NCBI RefSeq assembly: GCF_008727865.1
Contig: NZ_VTWU01000002.1
Location: 186,001 to 250,000 of the forward strand
DNA: 64,000 nt
Source: Hymenobacter busanensis
GTDB taxonomy: Bacteria > Bacteroidota > Bacteroidia > Cytophagales > Hymenobacteraceae
Direction: 5' to 3'
This document shows positions 30,203 through 40,402 of the stretch, one piece after another (position 1 is the stretch's first letter; every line of letters starts with the position of its first letter). The notes beneath the pieces were generated by a model that had not been told where the DNA came from, ran no database searches, and was given only the letters and a program-made list of their open reading frames with translations. The position numbers and the translations under genes are program-made.

Positions 30203-32782
30203 CTACTGCCCCACGAAAAACACCGCATTTGTGAAGAGCAGCTTGCCGGCCTGCCAGAAACCCCGGAACAGGGGATTATCGGCAAGGTAAATGACCTGGC
30301 CGCGGCCCATTTCCTGGTTGGCCAGCACCACAGTATCGGAGAGCTTACGGCGGGCGCGGCTACCGGCGAAACCGGCGGTGTACTCGTTTTTGCGCAGCAC
30401 GCCCACGTTCCAGCTGCCTTCGCCCAAAAACTGATAGTTGAGTGGGTCGCGCACGAGGGCGTAGTAGCTGCTGCCGTAGCCGAAAGCCAGGGGGTGCGAG
30501 TTGTCGAGCTGCACGCGGTAAACGCTGCCTTGCACCCGCTCGCCGAGGGCTTCGCGCTCGGCGTCGGCGTAGCGGCGCAGCAGGCGGTAGGGGTCGGCTT
30601 TCTTAGCGCGGGCCGAGTCGGCGGGCTTCACTTTCAGGGCGAAGTCTTTTTTGCCGGCCAGGTAGCTCATGGCGCCTTCGAGGGCAATGAGGCGGCCACC
30701 GCCGCGCACCCAGGTTTTCACGTTTTCCAGCTGCTTGTCGGTCAGCAGGTCGCCGTAGTCGCCGTCGGGCAGAATGAGCACGTCGAACTTGCCCAGCGGC
30801 ACGGCGGCGAAGTAATCGGTGCCGATGACGCTGATGGGGTAGCCGAGTTGTTGCTCGAAGAAATGCCAGATTTCGCCAAAAGCCGTGGGCGAAATGCCGT
30901 TGCCGGCTACTACGGCCACATTGGGCCGGCCTACGGAGCGCACGTAGCCCGAGCCAATATCGGCGCCGGTGGTCGAGAAGCCGGTTTGCACAGCTGTCAA
31001 CTCGGCTCCTACCGAATCGGCCAGGGCCCGCACCAGCGCGTCGAAGCGCGGACCAAGGGCCTCGTTGCCGGTGCGCGGAATGACGAGCGTGCCGGGCTGA
31101 AACTGCTGCTTGCTGGCCTCGAAGGCCTTTTGGGCTACGCGCACCCGCATCCGCCGCTGCAGCAGCGCCGATAGCAGGCGGGCGTCGCGCGGGGAATTCC
31201 AGCGGGCCACGTAGGCGTAGGGCTTATCGGTTGCCAACTGCGCGTTGGCGGTTGCCAATTTAGGGTCGGCAGAACGGTCTGGCACCTGCGCATTGGCAGC
31301 CGGCAACTGCGACGTTAGCGCGTAGCCTTGCAGGCCGTAGGCGTAGGGCAAGGCCCAGGCGGTAATGTCGTAGGTCAGCGAATCCTCCAGCGCGGGGCTG
31401 GGCTCGAACAAGACCTTCACCAGCGTCGATTTGGGCTGGTACATGCTCACCACCACGTCGGTGGACTTGATGGTCAGGGCCTCGTCTTTGCCGGTGGCGT
31501 AGTTATAGCCGCGCAGCTTGCGCTGTTTGCCGGCGTAGCCGAACTCGATTTGCTGCTGGCGCAGGTATTCCGTGAGCGGACGGAGCTGGTCGGCGGCACC
31601 ACTCACCACAAAGGTTTTGTAGCGACCGTGGGGCTTGGTGCGGGCATCGGTGTAGTACTTGCCGAACTCCTTCAGCAGCTGCGTTTGGTTGTCGGCAGCG
31701 GCCCGAATGGTGGCCAGGCTGGCGGCGTGGTGGTGCGCAATGCGTTGGCTGAGCGTGAGCGTGTCGCCGTCGGACTTGGTGACGCGCACGCCGGCCCGGC
31801 CCGAACCGCCCTGCTCGTAGGTCATGCCGATGGCGCCGTTGAACGAGGGCCAGGTGTCGCCGTAGCTGGGGTAAAACAGGTCGTAGGTTTCGCGAGTGAA
31901 GTAGAGCCAGTTGTTCTGGTCGAACACCTTGCGGTTGTATTCGCCGATGGTATTCTGAAACGTACGCTGCCAAGCGGTAATGTCTTCGTGGTAGGGCTTG
32001 GCGGCGGGCGAAAAATAGTAGGGGTCGTCCACGCTCATTTCGTGGAAATCGGCGTGCACCTGCGGCAGCCACTGGTTGTAGAGGGCCACGCGCTGGCGGC
32101 TTTCCTGCTGCGTTTGCCAGGCCCAGTCGCGGTTCAGGTCGAACAGATAGTGGTTGTAACGGCCGCCGGGCCAAGCTTCGCGGTGCTCCCAACTCAGGGG
32201 TGACGCGTTGGTGGGCGCACCGGCTTTCTGGCCGTACCACTGCACGTACCGCTCGTGGCCGTCGGGGTTCACGCAGGGGTCAATGAGCAGCACCACGCGC
32301 TCCAGCCACTGCTGCGCCTCCTGGTTTTGCGGGTTGCTCAGGTCGTAGAGCACGCGCATTACGGCCTCGCTCGACACGGCCTCGTTGCCGTGGATGTTGT
32401 AGCTGAGCCACACCACGGCCGGTTGGTCGGCCGACGGGGTGGCGTTGCCTTTCTCGATGCCGGTGAGCTGCAGGTTGCGGTGCCGGATGTCGTCGAGGCG
32501 CTGCAGGTTGCGGGCTGAGGCTACCTGCACCACTTCCAGCGGGCGGCCTTCGTAGGTTTTGCCGTAGGGCTGAATGCGCAGGCGGTCGGGTGCTTGCTGC
32601 GCGAGGTGGGCCACGTAGCGCAGCAGCGACTCGTGCGGCGTGAAGCGGCTGCCGAGCGGGTAGCCCAGAAACTGCTCGGGCGTGAGCGGCGCGGTGGGCT
32701 GTTGGGCAACGCTGGCAGTAACACTACACAGCGCGCTGGCCACCAAACCAACGCGTAACAGGCGCGAAAGGCATTTTATCAT
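30203..32782 (-). CDS. M14 family zinc carboxypeptidase-like protein, secreted
   Basis: This 859-residue secreted metallopeptidase has a signal peptide (about 1-27). The M14 domain carries the zinc motif HGNE (His 131, Glu 134) and a second His region HADFHEM (243-249). A MTYEQGGSGRAG segment probably holds the catalytic Glu. A long C-terminal part (about 400-859) includes a Rossmann-like region (LPDGDYGDLLTDKQLENVKTW), as in other large Bacteroidota M14 proteins. ATG at 32782 starts a proper signal peptide; the longer upstream frame does not. The substrate is unknown, and peptides or peptidoglycan fragments are possible. Confidence 0.88.
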   Translation of the reverse strand: MIKCLSRLLRVGLVASALCSVTASVAQQPTAPLTPEQFLGYPLGSRFTPHESLLRYVAHLAQQAPDRLRIQPYGKTYEGRPLEVVQVASARNLQRLDDIRHRNLQLTGIEKGNATPSADQPAVVWLSYNIHGNEAVSSEAVMRVLYDLSNPQNQEAQQWLERVVLLIDPCVNPDGHERYVQWYGQKAGAPTNASPLSWEHREAWPGGRYNHYLFDLNRDWAWQTQQESRQRVALYNQWLPQVHADFHEMSVDDPYYFSPAAKPYHEDITAWQRTFQNTIGEYNRKVFDQNNWLYFTRETYDLFYPSYGDTWPSFNGAIGMTYEQGGSGRAGVRVTKSDGDTLTLSQRIAHHHAASLATIRAAADNQTQLLKEFGKYYTDARTKPHGRYKTFVVSGAADQLRPLTEYLRQQQIEFGYAGKQRKLRGYNYATGKDEALTIKSTDVVVSMYQPKSTLVKVLFEPSPALEDSLTYDITAWALPYAYGLQGYALTSQLPAANAQVPDRSADPKLATANAQLATDKPYAYVARWNSPRDARLLSALLQRRMRVRVAQKAFEASKQQFQPGTLVIPRTGNEALGPRFDALVRALADSVGAELTAVQTGFSTTGADIGSGYVRSVGRPNVAVVAGNGISPTAFGEIWHFFEQQLGYPISVIGTDYFAAVPLGKFDVLILPDGDYGDLLTDKQLENVKTWVRGGGRLIALEGAMSYLAGKKDFALKVKPADSARAKKADPYRLLRRYADAEREALGERVQGSVYRVQLDNSHPLAFGYGSSYYALVRDPLNYQFLGEGSWNVGVLRKNEYTAGFAGSRARRKLSDTVVLANQEMGRGQVIYLADNPLFRGFWQAGKLLFTNAVFFVGQ

Positions 32783-32932
32783 GCGTGAAGAAAGCAAAAA
32801 AGAGGCAGCCGCCACTACTGCCCAAATTGCAGTCGGCACACCCGGCACGCGGCCGAATCCCAATATCCCAGGCGGCTGTTTATACTCGTGAGCGGCGCGG
32901 CATTGGCCGGCGCCTCCTACTACTTCCGCCCG

Positions 32933-33379
32933 ATGGACATTTCACTAACTACTCCTGCCCTGCTCTTCCCGGCGTTGTCGCTATTGCTACTGGCCTACAC
33001 CAACCGCTTCATGGCGCTGGCCAACCGCGTGCGCACGCTCAAAAGCCAGTACGTGGAAACGCACCGCGAGCATCACATGCGCCAGATTCAGAACCTGCGC
33101 CGGCGCCTCGTCATCGTGCGCAATATGCAGACCGTCGGCATCGGCAGCATGTTTAGCTGCGTGCTGTGCATGTTTTTGCTGTTTGCGGGCCTGCGCTCCG
33201 CCGGCGAATTGGTGTTCGGCGCGAGCCTGCTGGGCTTGCTCGTGTCGCTGGGCATGTCGCTTTGGGAAATCCAGATTTCGGTGGATGCCCTCAACATCGA
33301 ACTCGACGATTTGCAGCAAGACGAGCAACAGCGGCAGAATAGCAGCCGGCAGGAGGCTCGTGCCGAAGAAGAGCGGTAG
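32933..33379 (+). CDS. DUF2721 family membrane protein
   Basis: This 148-residue protein starts MDISLTTPALLFPALSLLLL, followed by AYTNRFMALANRVRTL, the DUF2721 pattern. It has one N-terminal helix and two helices in the middle (about 64-105), with a basic linker (HREHHMRQIQNLRRRL). The C-terminus is Gln/Glu/Arg-rich. A GTG 45 bp upstream is in frame, but ATG at 32933 gives the family start. The function is unknown. Confidence 0.85.
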   Translation: MDISLTTPALLFPALSLLLLAYTNRFMALANRVRTLKSQYVETHREHHMRQIQNLRRRLVIVRNMQTVGIGSMFSCVLCMFLLFAGLRSAGELVFGASLLGLLVSLGMSLWEIQISVDALNIELDDLQQDEQQRQNSSRQEARAEEER

Positions 33380-33385
33380 GCGTGG

Positions 33386-33664
33386 CTAGTCGAGCGGCAT
33401 GGTCAGGCGGCGGTCGGCAGCGCGGTGCGGTTTTCCGGTCGATTTTTCGCGCAGCTGATACAGCACGCTTTCGGCCACGCCCCGCCCAAACAGGCACATA
33501 CCGGCATTGAACACGCCCAGGGCCACGGTACCGGCCGCTACCCATTGGCCCGTAGGGGCGCCGTTTTGTTTCATGGCCGTGGCCCATTGCACCAGGCACG
33601 TGCCGAAGCCAATTACCATCAGCCCGCTGGGCGCAAACGTCAGCCACTTGGTTTTGTGAGTCAT
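33386..33664 (-). CDS. small two-helix membrane protein, unknown
   Basis: This 92-residue protein has two hydrophobic segments (about 8-28 and 41-63) and a basic C-terminal tail rich in Arg and Lys. No family is recognised. It converges on the DUF2721 gene with only 6 bp between the stops. The composition and clean start support a real gene, but no motif does. Confidence 0.6.
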   Translation of the reverse strand: MTHKTKWLTFAPSGLMVIGFGTCLVQWATAMKQNGAPTGQWVAAGTVALGVFNAGMCLFGRGVAESVLYQLREKSTGKPHRAADRRLTMPLD

Positions 33665-33765
33665 TGCAAAAGAATGTGAGTGGGGAAACAGGAAGCCGAA
33701 ACGCGCGCCTACCAGGCCGGCGGGCGCGTTGTTTCCCTACGTACAATCGGGCTGGGCGGTAACGC

Positions 33766-33773
33766 TACCTTTG
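33766..33773 (+). promoter_or_regulatory. promoter -7 box for the acidic unknown protein
   Basis: TACCTTTG lies 42 nt before the ATG at 33816. Confidence 0.55.
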
Positions 33774-33815
33774 CACACCCGCCGTTTGGCTTCCTCCGAT
33801 TTATCTGCCTGCCCT

Positions 33816-34286
33816 ATGTCTGCCTTCACCTTCGACCGCCTGCTCCAACTCACCTTCGGTCCCAACAACACCGAACTGCTCACGCCTGCTGCCTATTCCG
33901 CCTACGACGAATTTGAGGCGGCCCAGCCCGCCGAGCAGCCGTTCCGCTTCGAGCGCGTGCGTCTGCTGGTGGCCATGAGTTTGCTCAAAGCCTTGTCGGA
34001 CCTCGGCGGCCCCGACGACAGCCACCAGGTGTTGCTGGTGCTGCAGCGGGCGCTCCAGGCCCGGTCAACCGACGAAATCGACGCCATCATCACCAAAGAC
34101 GCGCAGCGGTTCGAGAAACTCTACACCAACCTCTACGTGAACGACGAAGGCGGCCAGTTGCTGGAGCTGTTCGAAGAAACCCTGTCGGCCGACACCGAGC
34201 CGGCCATGTCTCATGTCATCGACGATGCGGCCGAACTCATCAGCACACTCGATTTCGACGCCGCCCACGACGAAGACGAAGAGTAA
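33816..34286 (+). CDS. acidic cytoplasmic protein, unknown
   Basis: This 156-residue protein has no signal peptide or membrane helix. It is mostly helical in appearance (ERVRLLVAMSLLKALSDL, then VLLVLQRALQARSTDEID) and ends in a strongly acidic tail (Asp/Glu over the last dozen residues). No family is recognised. Its own TAnnTTTG box 42 nt upstream and a coherent start at MSAFTFDRLL support a real gene. A protein-protein interaction role is possible, but nothing in the sequence proves it. Confidence 0.7.
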   Translation: MSAFTFDRLLQLTFGPNNTELLTPAAYSAYDEFEAAQPAEQPFRFERVRLLVAMSLLKALSDLGGPDDSHQVLLVLQRALQARSTDEIDAIITKDAQRFEKLYTNLYVNDEGGQLLELFEETLSADTEPAMSHVIDDAAELISTLDFDAAHDEDEE

Positions 34287-34365
34287 TTTTGCCCCGGGCG
34301 GGAGTCGGTAATTGATTTTCCTTAAGTTGGCAGGAGTTATTTTTCCTTCCCCCCTTTTTCCTCCT

Positions 34366-34803
34366 ATGGAACACGATTACACTTCTTCCACCAGCCTGAC
34401 GCTTTCGCAGGCCGATCAGCATTACTTGTCGGCTACCCGCCGCTGGACCAGCTTTCTGGCCATTGTGGGGTTTGTTATGACGGGTTTCATCGTGCTGATG
34501 GGGCTGGGCGTGGGGTTGTTTGCCAGCAGCATGCCGGGCCAAATGAAAGGCATGGGATTCATGGGCATTTTCTATGTGCTGATTGCGGCGCTCTACTTTT
34601 TCCCTTGCCTGTACCTCATGCGCTTCAGCTCCCGCATGAACACGGCTTTGCTGCACAACGACCAGCAGGCGCTTACCCAGGCGCTGGCCAATCACAAATC
34701 GTTCTACAAGTTCATCGGCGTGCTCATGATCATCACGCTGGCACTCTACGCCTTGGGCATTGCCGTGGCCATGACTATCGGCCTGGGCAGGCTGGTGGGC
34801 TAA
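34366..34803 (+). CDS. DUF5362 family membrane protein
   Basis: This 145-residue protein has a polar N-terminus and four hydrophobic segments (about 28-50, 63-85 and two between 105 and 143). The ALANHKSFYKFIGVLMIITLALYAL segment is typical of DUF5362 proteins of this phylum. ATG at 34366 follows a poly-pyrimidine stretch; earlier in-frame codons add only hydrophobic residues. The function is unknown. A terminator follows. Confidence 0.8.
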   Translation: MEHDYTSSTSLTLSQADQHYLSATRRWTSFLAIVGFVMTGFIVLMGLGVGLFASSMPGQMKGMGFMGIFYVLIAALYFFPCLYLMRFSSRMNTALLHNDQQALTQALANHKSFYKFIGVLMIITLALYALGIAVAMTIGLGRLVG

Positions 34804-34831
34804 TCAACTGGTATTAAGCTCCCATTAGCTT

Positions 34832-34859
34832 GAAAAGCTGCCCCAATGGGCAGCTTTTC
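34832..34859 (+). terminator. terminator after the DUF5362 gene
   Basis: The perfect 12-bp arms GAAAAGCTGCCC and GGGCAGCTTTTC surround CAAT and are followed by TTATT. Confidence 0.85.
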
Positions 34860-34958
34860 TTATTGCTGGTAGCCGAACCGGCTGGCGCCGGTTGTATTCG
34901 CGCCCAACCGCTACCTTTTCGGCGGATTCTGCCAGCACGGGTGCCATAGCCTGCGCCT

Positions 34959-34966
34959 TACATTTA
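34959..34966 (+). promoter_or_regulatory. possible promoter box for the SPFH protein
   Basis: TACATTTA, one base off TAnnTTTG, ends 6 nt before the ATG at 34973. It is a weaker match than the other boxes, but its position is the same as at queA and plsC. Confidence 0.4.
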
Positions 34967-34972
34967 CCCACC

Positions 34973-35878
34973 ATGACCCTCGCTTTCATTGGCCTGCTAC
35001 TGCTCATTTTCGGGCTGAACGCGGGCAAAATTTCTCCCGCTGCCTTTCGGTTTCGCGGTGGGCTGTTGTTTACGGGGCTGTTGCTGCTTGTGCTGGGTGT
35101 GGCCACGGCCGTCGTCAAGCAAATTGAGCCCGGCGAAGTGGGCGTGCAAACGCTCTTTGGGCGGGTGCAGTCGCGCATCCTCACCAGCGGCCTGAACGTG
35201 GTCAACCCCTTCGTCAACGTCACCACCTTCGACACGCGCACCCAAAACTACACCATGTCGACGGTGCACGACGAGGGCCAGAAATCGGGCGACGACGCCA
35301 TTCGGGTACTCACCGCCGACGGCCTCGAAGTGGTGGTCGACCTGACGGTGCTCTACCGCGTGATTCCCGAGCGCACCCCGCAGATTCTCACCCGCATTGG
35401 CGAAGACTACCAGAACAAAATCGTGCGCCCCATCACCCGCACCCGCATCCGCGACAACGCCGTGTACTACGACGCCGTGGCGCTGTACTCTACCCGGCGC
35501 AACGAGTTTCAGGCGCGCATTCTGAGCACCATCCAGACCGATTTCCAGCGCAACGGGCTTGAACTGCAGCAGCTCCTGATTCGCAACATTCAGCTGCCGC
35601 AGTCGGTGAAAGGCAGTATCGAAAGCAAGATTCGGGCGGAGCAAGACGCGCAGAAAATGCAGTTTGTGCTGCAGAAAGAGCGGCAGGAAGCCGAACGCAA
35701 GCGCGTGGAAGCCCAGGGCATTGCCGACTACCAGCGCATCGTCTCGTCGCAGCTAAACGAGCAGATGCTGCAGTACGAAAGCATCAAAGCCCAGAAGGAA
35801 ATTGCCACCTCGCCCAACAGCAAAGTCATTGTGATGGGCCGCGGCAACGGTGCCCAGGTGCTGCTTTCCGATAAGTAA
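34973..35878 (+). CDS. SPFH/prohibitin family membrane protein
   Basis: This 301-residue protein has two N-terminal membrane helices (about 1-18 and 27-50). An SPFH domain follows (VVKQIEPGEVGVQTLFGRV, then FDTRTQNYTMSTV and the DGLEVVVDLTVLYRV strand) and then a long Arg/Glu/Gln coiled-coil region (about 215-285). This is a prohibitin-like layout. Such proteins form large ring or cage assemblies at the membrane and guard proteases or organise membrane areas. ATG at 34973 is chosen because it begins a membrane helix right after the box. Confidence 0.9.
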   Translation: MTLAFIGLLLLIFGLNAGKISPAAFRFRGGLLFTGLLLLVLGVATAVVKQIEPGEVGVQTLFGRVQSRILTSGLNVVNPFVNVTTFDTRTQNYTMSTVHDEGQKSGDDAIRVLTADGLEVVVDLTVLYRVIPERTPQILTRIGEDYQNKIVRPITRTRIRDNAVYYDAVALYSTRRNEFQARILSTIQTDFQRNGLELQQLLIRNIQLPQSVKGSIESKIRAEQDAQKMQFVLQKERQEAERKRVEAQGIADYQRIVSSQLNEQMLQYESIKAQKEIATSPNSKVIVMGRGNGAQVLLSDK

Positions 35879-35926
35879 GTCCCGCGGCTGCGGCTGCCGG
35901 CTTTTGGCGACCCGCCCCGAGGTAGC

Positions 35927-35934
35927 TACATTTA
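35927..35934 (+). promoter_or_regulatory. possible promoter box for rnd
   Basis: TACATTTA, one base off the TAnnTTTG form, lies 47 nt before the TTG start of rnd. Confidence 0.4.
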
Positions 35935-35981
35935 CTCACCCGGCCGCGCCGGCTCCAATCTGCTTTTCCCTTCGACTGCCC

Positions 35982-37172
35982 TTGCCTGATATCCTTTACC
36001 TGACCACGTCCGACGCATTAGCCGACGCCGTGGCCGCGCTGCGTAGCGCCCCGCGCATCGCCATCGACCTCGAATTTGACGACATGCGCCACCGCTACGG
36101 GCGCAACTTGGCGCTGATTCAGGTATTCGACGGCCAGCGCGTGTACCTGATTGACCCGCTGCCGCTGCCCAACCCCGCGCAGGAGCTGCAGCCCCTGTGG
36201 GACGTGCTGCAAGACCCCGCCGTGGAGAAAATCTTCCACAGCTGCCGCTCCGACATCTTGCTGCTCGACGAGCTGTACGGCGTGCACGTGCGCCACATCA
36301 CCGATACCAGCGTGCAATACCAGCTGCTGGGCGAGGCCGACAACAACATTTCCCTCGGCCGCCTTGTGCAGCAGGAGCTGGGCCTGGAACTGGACAAAGG
36401 CGAGCAAAAATCGAATTGGCTGAAGCGCCCCCTCTCCGAGGCGCAACTGGAGTACGCCGCCAACGACGTTATCTATCTGTTTGAGCTGGCCGAGCGCCTC
36501 ACTGCTCGGCTGGAATCGTTGGGCCGGGGCCAGTGGGCCGCCGAAGAAAGCGCCGCCCTCGAAGACGTGCGCTACCAGCGCGACGACCGGCCGTGGATGA
36601 AAATTGCGGGCCGCTACCGCATCAGCCACGACGAGATGCCGCTGTTCCGCGACCTGTATCAGCTGCGCGAAGAAGTGGCCAGAATCATCGACCGGCCGCC
36701 CTACATGGTGTTTGCCAACGACCGCCTCGCCGAGCTGGTGCGCGACACGCCCAACGGCACCAACGCCTGGCGCAACGCCCGCGGCCTGCACCCCGAACTC
36801 AAGCGCAGCCCCTACTTGGAGCGTCTCACGGCCATGTCGCCGGGCCAGTACCAGCCCGCCCCCGACCCGCCTACCCCCTACCAGGAGCGCCGCTTCCCGT
36901 CGCGCCGCCGCCTCACCGGCGCCGCCGCCGCCCGCGCCGACCAGCGCGAGCAGCAGCTGATGGCCCTCAAAACCCAATTGGCCGACAATTTCAACGGCTA
37001 CGTGGCCAACCTCGTACTGTCGAACCGCCTCATCGGCGAGATTGTGGAGCAAGGCGCCGCCGAAGCCCTGCGCCCGTGGCAGCAGGAGCTATTGCGCGAA
37101 GCCAGCCGCCGCCAGGGTGTCGATTTTGAAGAATTGGCCCGCCCACTCGACGTTTCCGGCAGCCGGCGCTAA
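35982..37172 (+). CDS. rnd: ribonuclease D
   Basis: This 396-residue 3'-5' exoribonuclease is used in tRNA and structured RNA processing. The DEDDy motifs are visible: Exo I IAIDLEFD (Asp and Glu), Exo II HSCRSDILLLDELYG and Exo III YAANDVIYLFEL (Tyr and Asp). HRDC-like helical domains follow (DLYQLREEVARIIDRPPYMVFAND). The C-terminal region has an Arg-rich linker (about 297-320). No ATG fits; TTG at 35982 starts LPDILYLTTSDAL, and a promoter-like box lies 47 nt upstream. It converges on aceA. Confidence 0.9.
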   Translation: MPDILYLTTSDALADAVAALRSAPRIAIDLEFDDMRHRYGRNLALIQVFDGQRVYLIDPLPLPNPAQELQPLWDVLQDPAVEKIFHSCRSDILLLDELYGVHVRHITDTSVQYQLLGEADNNISLGRLVQQELGLELDKGEQKSNWLKRPLSEAQLEYAANDVIYLFELAERLTARLESLGRGQWAAEESAALEDVRYQRDDRPWMKIAGRYRISHDEMPLFRDLYQLREEVARIIDRPPYMVFANDRLAELVRDTPNGTNAWRNARGLHPELKRSPYLERLTAMSPGQYQPAPDPPTPYQERRFPSRRRLTGAAAARADQREQQLMALKTQLADNFNGYVANLVLSNRLIGEIVEQGAAEALRPWQQELLREASRRQGVDFEELARPLDVSGSRR

Positions 37173-37192
37173 CCCATTGCGTCCTAAAAACA

Positions 37193-37223
37193 ACAACGCC
37201 CGGCTAACTTGGTCGGGCGTTGT
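37193..37223. terminator. hairpin between rnd and aceA
   Basis: The perfect 10-bp arms ACAACGCCCG and CGGGCGTTGT surround an 11-nt loop between two convergent genes. Flanking A- and T-rich bases are modest. Confidence 0.65.
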
Positions 37224-37274
37224 GCTGTTTATGCGAGCAGGTAGTAAAACAGGGCGTTTGGGCGCATAACGCAC

Positions 37275-38576
37275 TTAGTGCCCGTGAAATTGCTCTTCCT
37301 CGGTAGAGCCCACCAACGCCGCCGTGCTACTCTGCCCCGCCGACACCACGTTTTGCACCGCATCGAAGTAGCCCGTGCCCACGAACGACTGATGCTTGAC
37401 GGCCTTAAAACCGTCTTTCTGCAGCGCAAACTCGCGCTGCTGCAGTTGCGAGTAACCGGCCATGCCCCGGTCGCGGTAGGCCAAGGCCAGTTCAAACATG
37501 CTGGTATTGAGGGCGTGAAATCCGGCCAGCGTGATGAACTGAAACTTGTAGCCCAAAGCGGCCAGCTCTTCGCGGAAGGTTTCCATCTGCTCGACGCTCA
37601 GCTTGGAGGCCCAATTAAACGAGGGCGAGCAGTTGTAAGCCAGCAGCTTGCCGGGGTAATGCGCATGAATGCCTTCGGCAAACTGCCGGGCCTGCTCCAG
37701 ATCGGGGTGCGAGGTTTCCATCCAAATCAGGTCGGCGTAGGGCGCATAGGCGAGGCCGCGCGCAATGCAGGCTTCCACGCCGCAGCGGACACGGTAGAAG
37801 CCTTCGGGAGTACGCTCGGCCTCTTGCAGCACAAAAGGTTTGTCGCGCGAGTCCACGTCGGCAGTGAGCAAGTCGGCCGCGTCGGCATCGGTGCGGGCCA
37901 CAATGAGCGTAGGCACGCCCAGTACATCGGCGGCCAGGCGGGCCGAAACGAGCTTCTGCACGGCCTCCTGCGTAGGCACGAGCACTTTGCCGCCGAGGTG
38001 GCCGCACTTCTTGGCCGAGGAAAGCTGGTCTTCGAAATGCACGCCCGCAGCGCCGGCCTCAATCATCATCTTCATCAGCTCGAAGGCGTTCAGGTTGCCG
38101 CCAAAGCCCGCTTCGGCATCGGCCACAATGGGCACCAGCCAGTGCACGTTGCCTTGCTCGCCGTTTTCATCTGCCAGGTGCTGAATCTGATCGGCGCGCA
38201 GCAGGGCGTTGTTGATGCGGCGCACTACGTTCGGCACCGAGTCGGCGGGGTACAGGCTTTGGTCGGGGTACATCTGGCCGGCGCCGTTGGCGTCGGCGGC
38301 CACTTGCCAACCGCTCAAGTAAATGGCGTTCAGCCCAGCTTGTACTTCTTGCACCGCTTGGTTGCCGGTGAGGGCACCGAGGCCGGCCACGTATTCTTCG
38401 GTGTGCAGCTGTTGCCAGAGCCGCTCAGCCCCTTGTCGGGCCAAGGAATACTCGATGCACACCGAGCCCTGCAGCTTCACTACGTCTTCGGCAGAATACG
38501 GGCGCTGGATGCCCTGCCAGCGGGGGTTGGTCGACCAGTCGTGGGCAATGGCGGCAATACGTTCGGCGCGGTTCAT
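37275..38576 (-). CDS. aceA: isocitrate lyase
   Basis: This 433-residue protein splits isocitrate into glyoxylate and succinate, the first step of the glyoxylate shunt. The catalytic loop KKCGHLGGK is at 189-197, with Cys 191 as the catalytic acid. The segments [23 protein letters not shown] and [10 protein letters not shown] (metal and substrate binding) and YNCSPSFNW are conserved. The length matches the bacterial short form. It lies 190 bp downstream of aceB on the same strand and is probably co-transcribed from the aceB promoter. No separate strong promoter box is visible in the gap. Confidence 0.97.
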   Translation of the reverse strand: MNRAERIAAIAHDWSTNPRWQGIQRPYSAEDVVKLQGSVCIEYSLARQGAERLWQQLHTEEYVAGLGALTGNQAVQEVQAGLNAIYLSGWQVAADANGAGQMYPDQSLYPADSVPNVVRRINNALLRADQIQHLADENGEQGNVHWLVPIVADAEAGFGGNLNAFELMKMMIEAGAAGVHFEDQLSSAKKCGHLGGKVLVPTQEAVQKLVSARLAADVLGVPTLIVARTDADAADLLTADVDSRDKPFVLQEAERTPEGFYRVRCGVEACIARGLAYAPYADLIWMETSHPDLEQARQFAEGIHAHYPGKLLAYNCSPSFNWASKLSVEQMETFREELAALGYKFQFITLAGFHALNTSMFELALAYRDRGMAGYSQLQQREFALQKDGFKAVKHQSFVGTGYFDAVQNVVSAGQSSTAALVGSTEEEQFHGH

Positions 38577-38766
38577 AAGCAGTGGTTTGGGGTTGTGGAA
38601 AAGAGGTCAGAAAAGGCAAAGCGGTATCGTCCGACCGTTTTAGGGTCGGTGTAGGGGCGCGTTGCACGCACCTATCGAGACTTCGTGAATGTGCTGGGGC
38701 CGGACTGCCAGCCGCCGTTAGCATCAGCTTACGATGGCAGCAACGACGGGCACCTGTGAGGCGCCG
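38577..38766 (-). other. aceB-aceA spacer with a small stem-loop
   Basis: This is a 190-bp gap. A hairpin with arms CCGACC and GGTCGG (38631-38636 and 38644-38649) is present, and no TTAGCGAA operator word is seen. It may set relative expression of the two genes, but no terminator T-tract is visible on the minus strand. Confidence 0.4.
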
Positions 38767-40395
38767 CTACGGCAGGAGTTCGTAGGCGGGCAGCGTCAGG
38801 AAATCGGCGCATTCGTCGGCCGTCACGAGGCGGTCGAGGAGTTGCACGGCCGGGCGGTAGTGCTCCACGTAGGTTTCCTCCTCTACTTCCTGGCGCAGTT
38901 TGTCTACCACGTCTTTCAGCAAAGCCCGGTACAACTCGGCCGTTACGGCGCGGCCATCGGCCAGTTCGGTGCCGGGCGTGTGCAGCCATTGCCACACTTG
39001 CACACGCGATATTTCGGCTGTGGCGGCATCCTCCATCAGGTTGTAGAGCGGTACGCAGCCGTTGCCGCCAATCCACGCACCGAGGTAGCGCAGCGCCACA
39101 TCGAGGTTCTGGCGAAGGCCGGCCTCCGTAATGGTGCCCTGCGGCGCCTGCAGCAATTCGGCGGCCGTGGGCAGCGGCTCGGTAGAACGCGGCTTGTCAA
39201 TCTGGTTGGGGCCGGGCATCAGCTCGTCGAACACCTCCAGCGCAATGGGCACCAGCGCCGGGTGCGCTACCCATGTGCCGTCGTGGCCGAGGCGGGCTTC
39301 GCGGAGTTTGTCGGTGTGCACCTTGTCGAGGGCAATGGCGTTTTCGGCTTGGTTGTCTTTGATAGGAATTTGGGCGGCCATACCACCCATGGCGTGCACA
39401 CCCCGGCGGTGGCAGGTATCGATGACGAGACGCACGTAGGCAGCCATATTGGGCACCGTCATCGTCACTTGGCTGCGGTCGGGCAGGCGGTATTCGGGCT
39501 GGGCACCCACGGTTTTGATGTAGGAGAAGATGTAGTCCCAGCGGCCGCAGTTCAGTCCGGCCGAGTGCTGGCGCAGCTCCCACAGAATTTCGTTGGTTTC
39601 GAAGGCGGCCGGTAGCGTTTCAATCAGCACCGTGGCTTTAATGGTGCCTTTTGGAATCTTCAGCTCCCACTGCGCCAGCTCAAATACCTCGTTCCAGAGG
39701 CGCGCTTCGAGGTGGCTTTCCAGCTTGGGCAGGTAGAAATACGGGCCGGTACCGCGGGCCAGCAGCTCGTGGGCGTTGTGGAAGAAATACAGCCCGAAGT
39801 CGAACAGCGCGCCACTCACCGGTTCGCCATCTACCAGCACATGCTTTTCGTTGAGGTGCCAGCCTCGCGGGCGCACCAGCAGCGTAGCGGTTTTTTCTTT
39901 CAGCCGATAGGTTTTGGCAGGCGTTTCCAGCGCAATGGTGCGGCGCACGGCGTCGCGCAGGTTAATCTGCCCGTGCACCACGTTTTCCCAAGTCGGCGCC
40001 GAGGAGTCCTCGCAGTCGGCCATAAACACCTTTGCTCCCGAGTTCAGGGCGTTGATAATCATCTTCCGCTCCGTGGGGCCGGTAATTTCCACGCGCCGGT
40101 CCTGCAAATCGTCGGGCAGCGGTGCCACCTGCCAGTCACTTTGGCGCAGGCTCTGGGTTTCGGGCAGAAAGTCGGGGAGCTTTCCGGCGGCGTATTCGGC
40201 ACGGCGCAGCTGCCGCAGTTTCAGCAATTCCTGACGGCGCGGCTCGAAATGGCGGTGCAACGCGGCCACGAATGCCAACGCCGAGGGCGTCAGGATTTCT
40301 GCAAAGGTGCTGGCATGTGCGCCCGTTACTTTCACTCGTTCGGGACAGAGAAAGGAGCTTGAGGTACTCACACGCGGTTGGTCGAGGGTTTCCAT
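38767..40395 (-). CDS. aceB: malate synthase A
   Basis: This 542-residue protein condenses glyoxylate with acetyl-CoA to malate. The segments [48 protein letters not shown] and [13 protein letters not shown] are the conserved blocks of the AceB family, including the catalytic Arg of the RPRG strand. The length (532 in E. coli) is normal. It is the first gene of aceB-aceA and is divergent from the RamB-type regulator, which probably controls it. Confidence 0.97.
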   Translation of the reverse strand: METLDQPRVSTSSSFLCPERVKVTGAHASTFAEILTPSALAFVAALHRHFEPRRQELLKLRQLRRAEYAAGKLPDFLPETQSLRQSDWQVAPLPDDLQDRRVEITGPTERKMIINALNSGAKVFMADCEDSSAPTWENVVHGQINLRDAVRRTIALETPAKTYRLKEKTATLLVRPRGWHLNEKHVLVDGEPVSGALFDFGLYFFHNAHELLARGTGPYFYLPKLESHLEARLWNEVFELAQWELKIPKGTIKATVLIETLPAAFETNEILWELRQHSAGLNCGRWDYIFSYIKTVGAQPEYRLPDRSQVTMTVPNMAAYVRLVIDTCHRRGVHAMGGMAAQIPIKDNQAENAIALDKVHTDKLREARLGHDGTWVAHPALVPIALEVFDELMPGPNQIDKPRSTEPLPTAAELLQAPQGTITEAGLRQNLDVALRYLGAWIGGNGCVPLYNLMEDAATAEISRVQVWQWLHTPGTELADGRAVTAELYRALLKDVVDKLRQEVEEETYVEHYRPAVQLLDRLVTADECADFLTLPAYELLP

Positions 40396-40402
40396 GATGT
40401 TT

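Noticed and set aside
32888-32932. GTG start extending the DUF2721 protein
   Set aside because: The extra 15 residues precede the conserved MDISLTTPALLFP start and add nothing recognisable.
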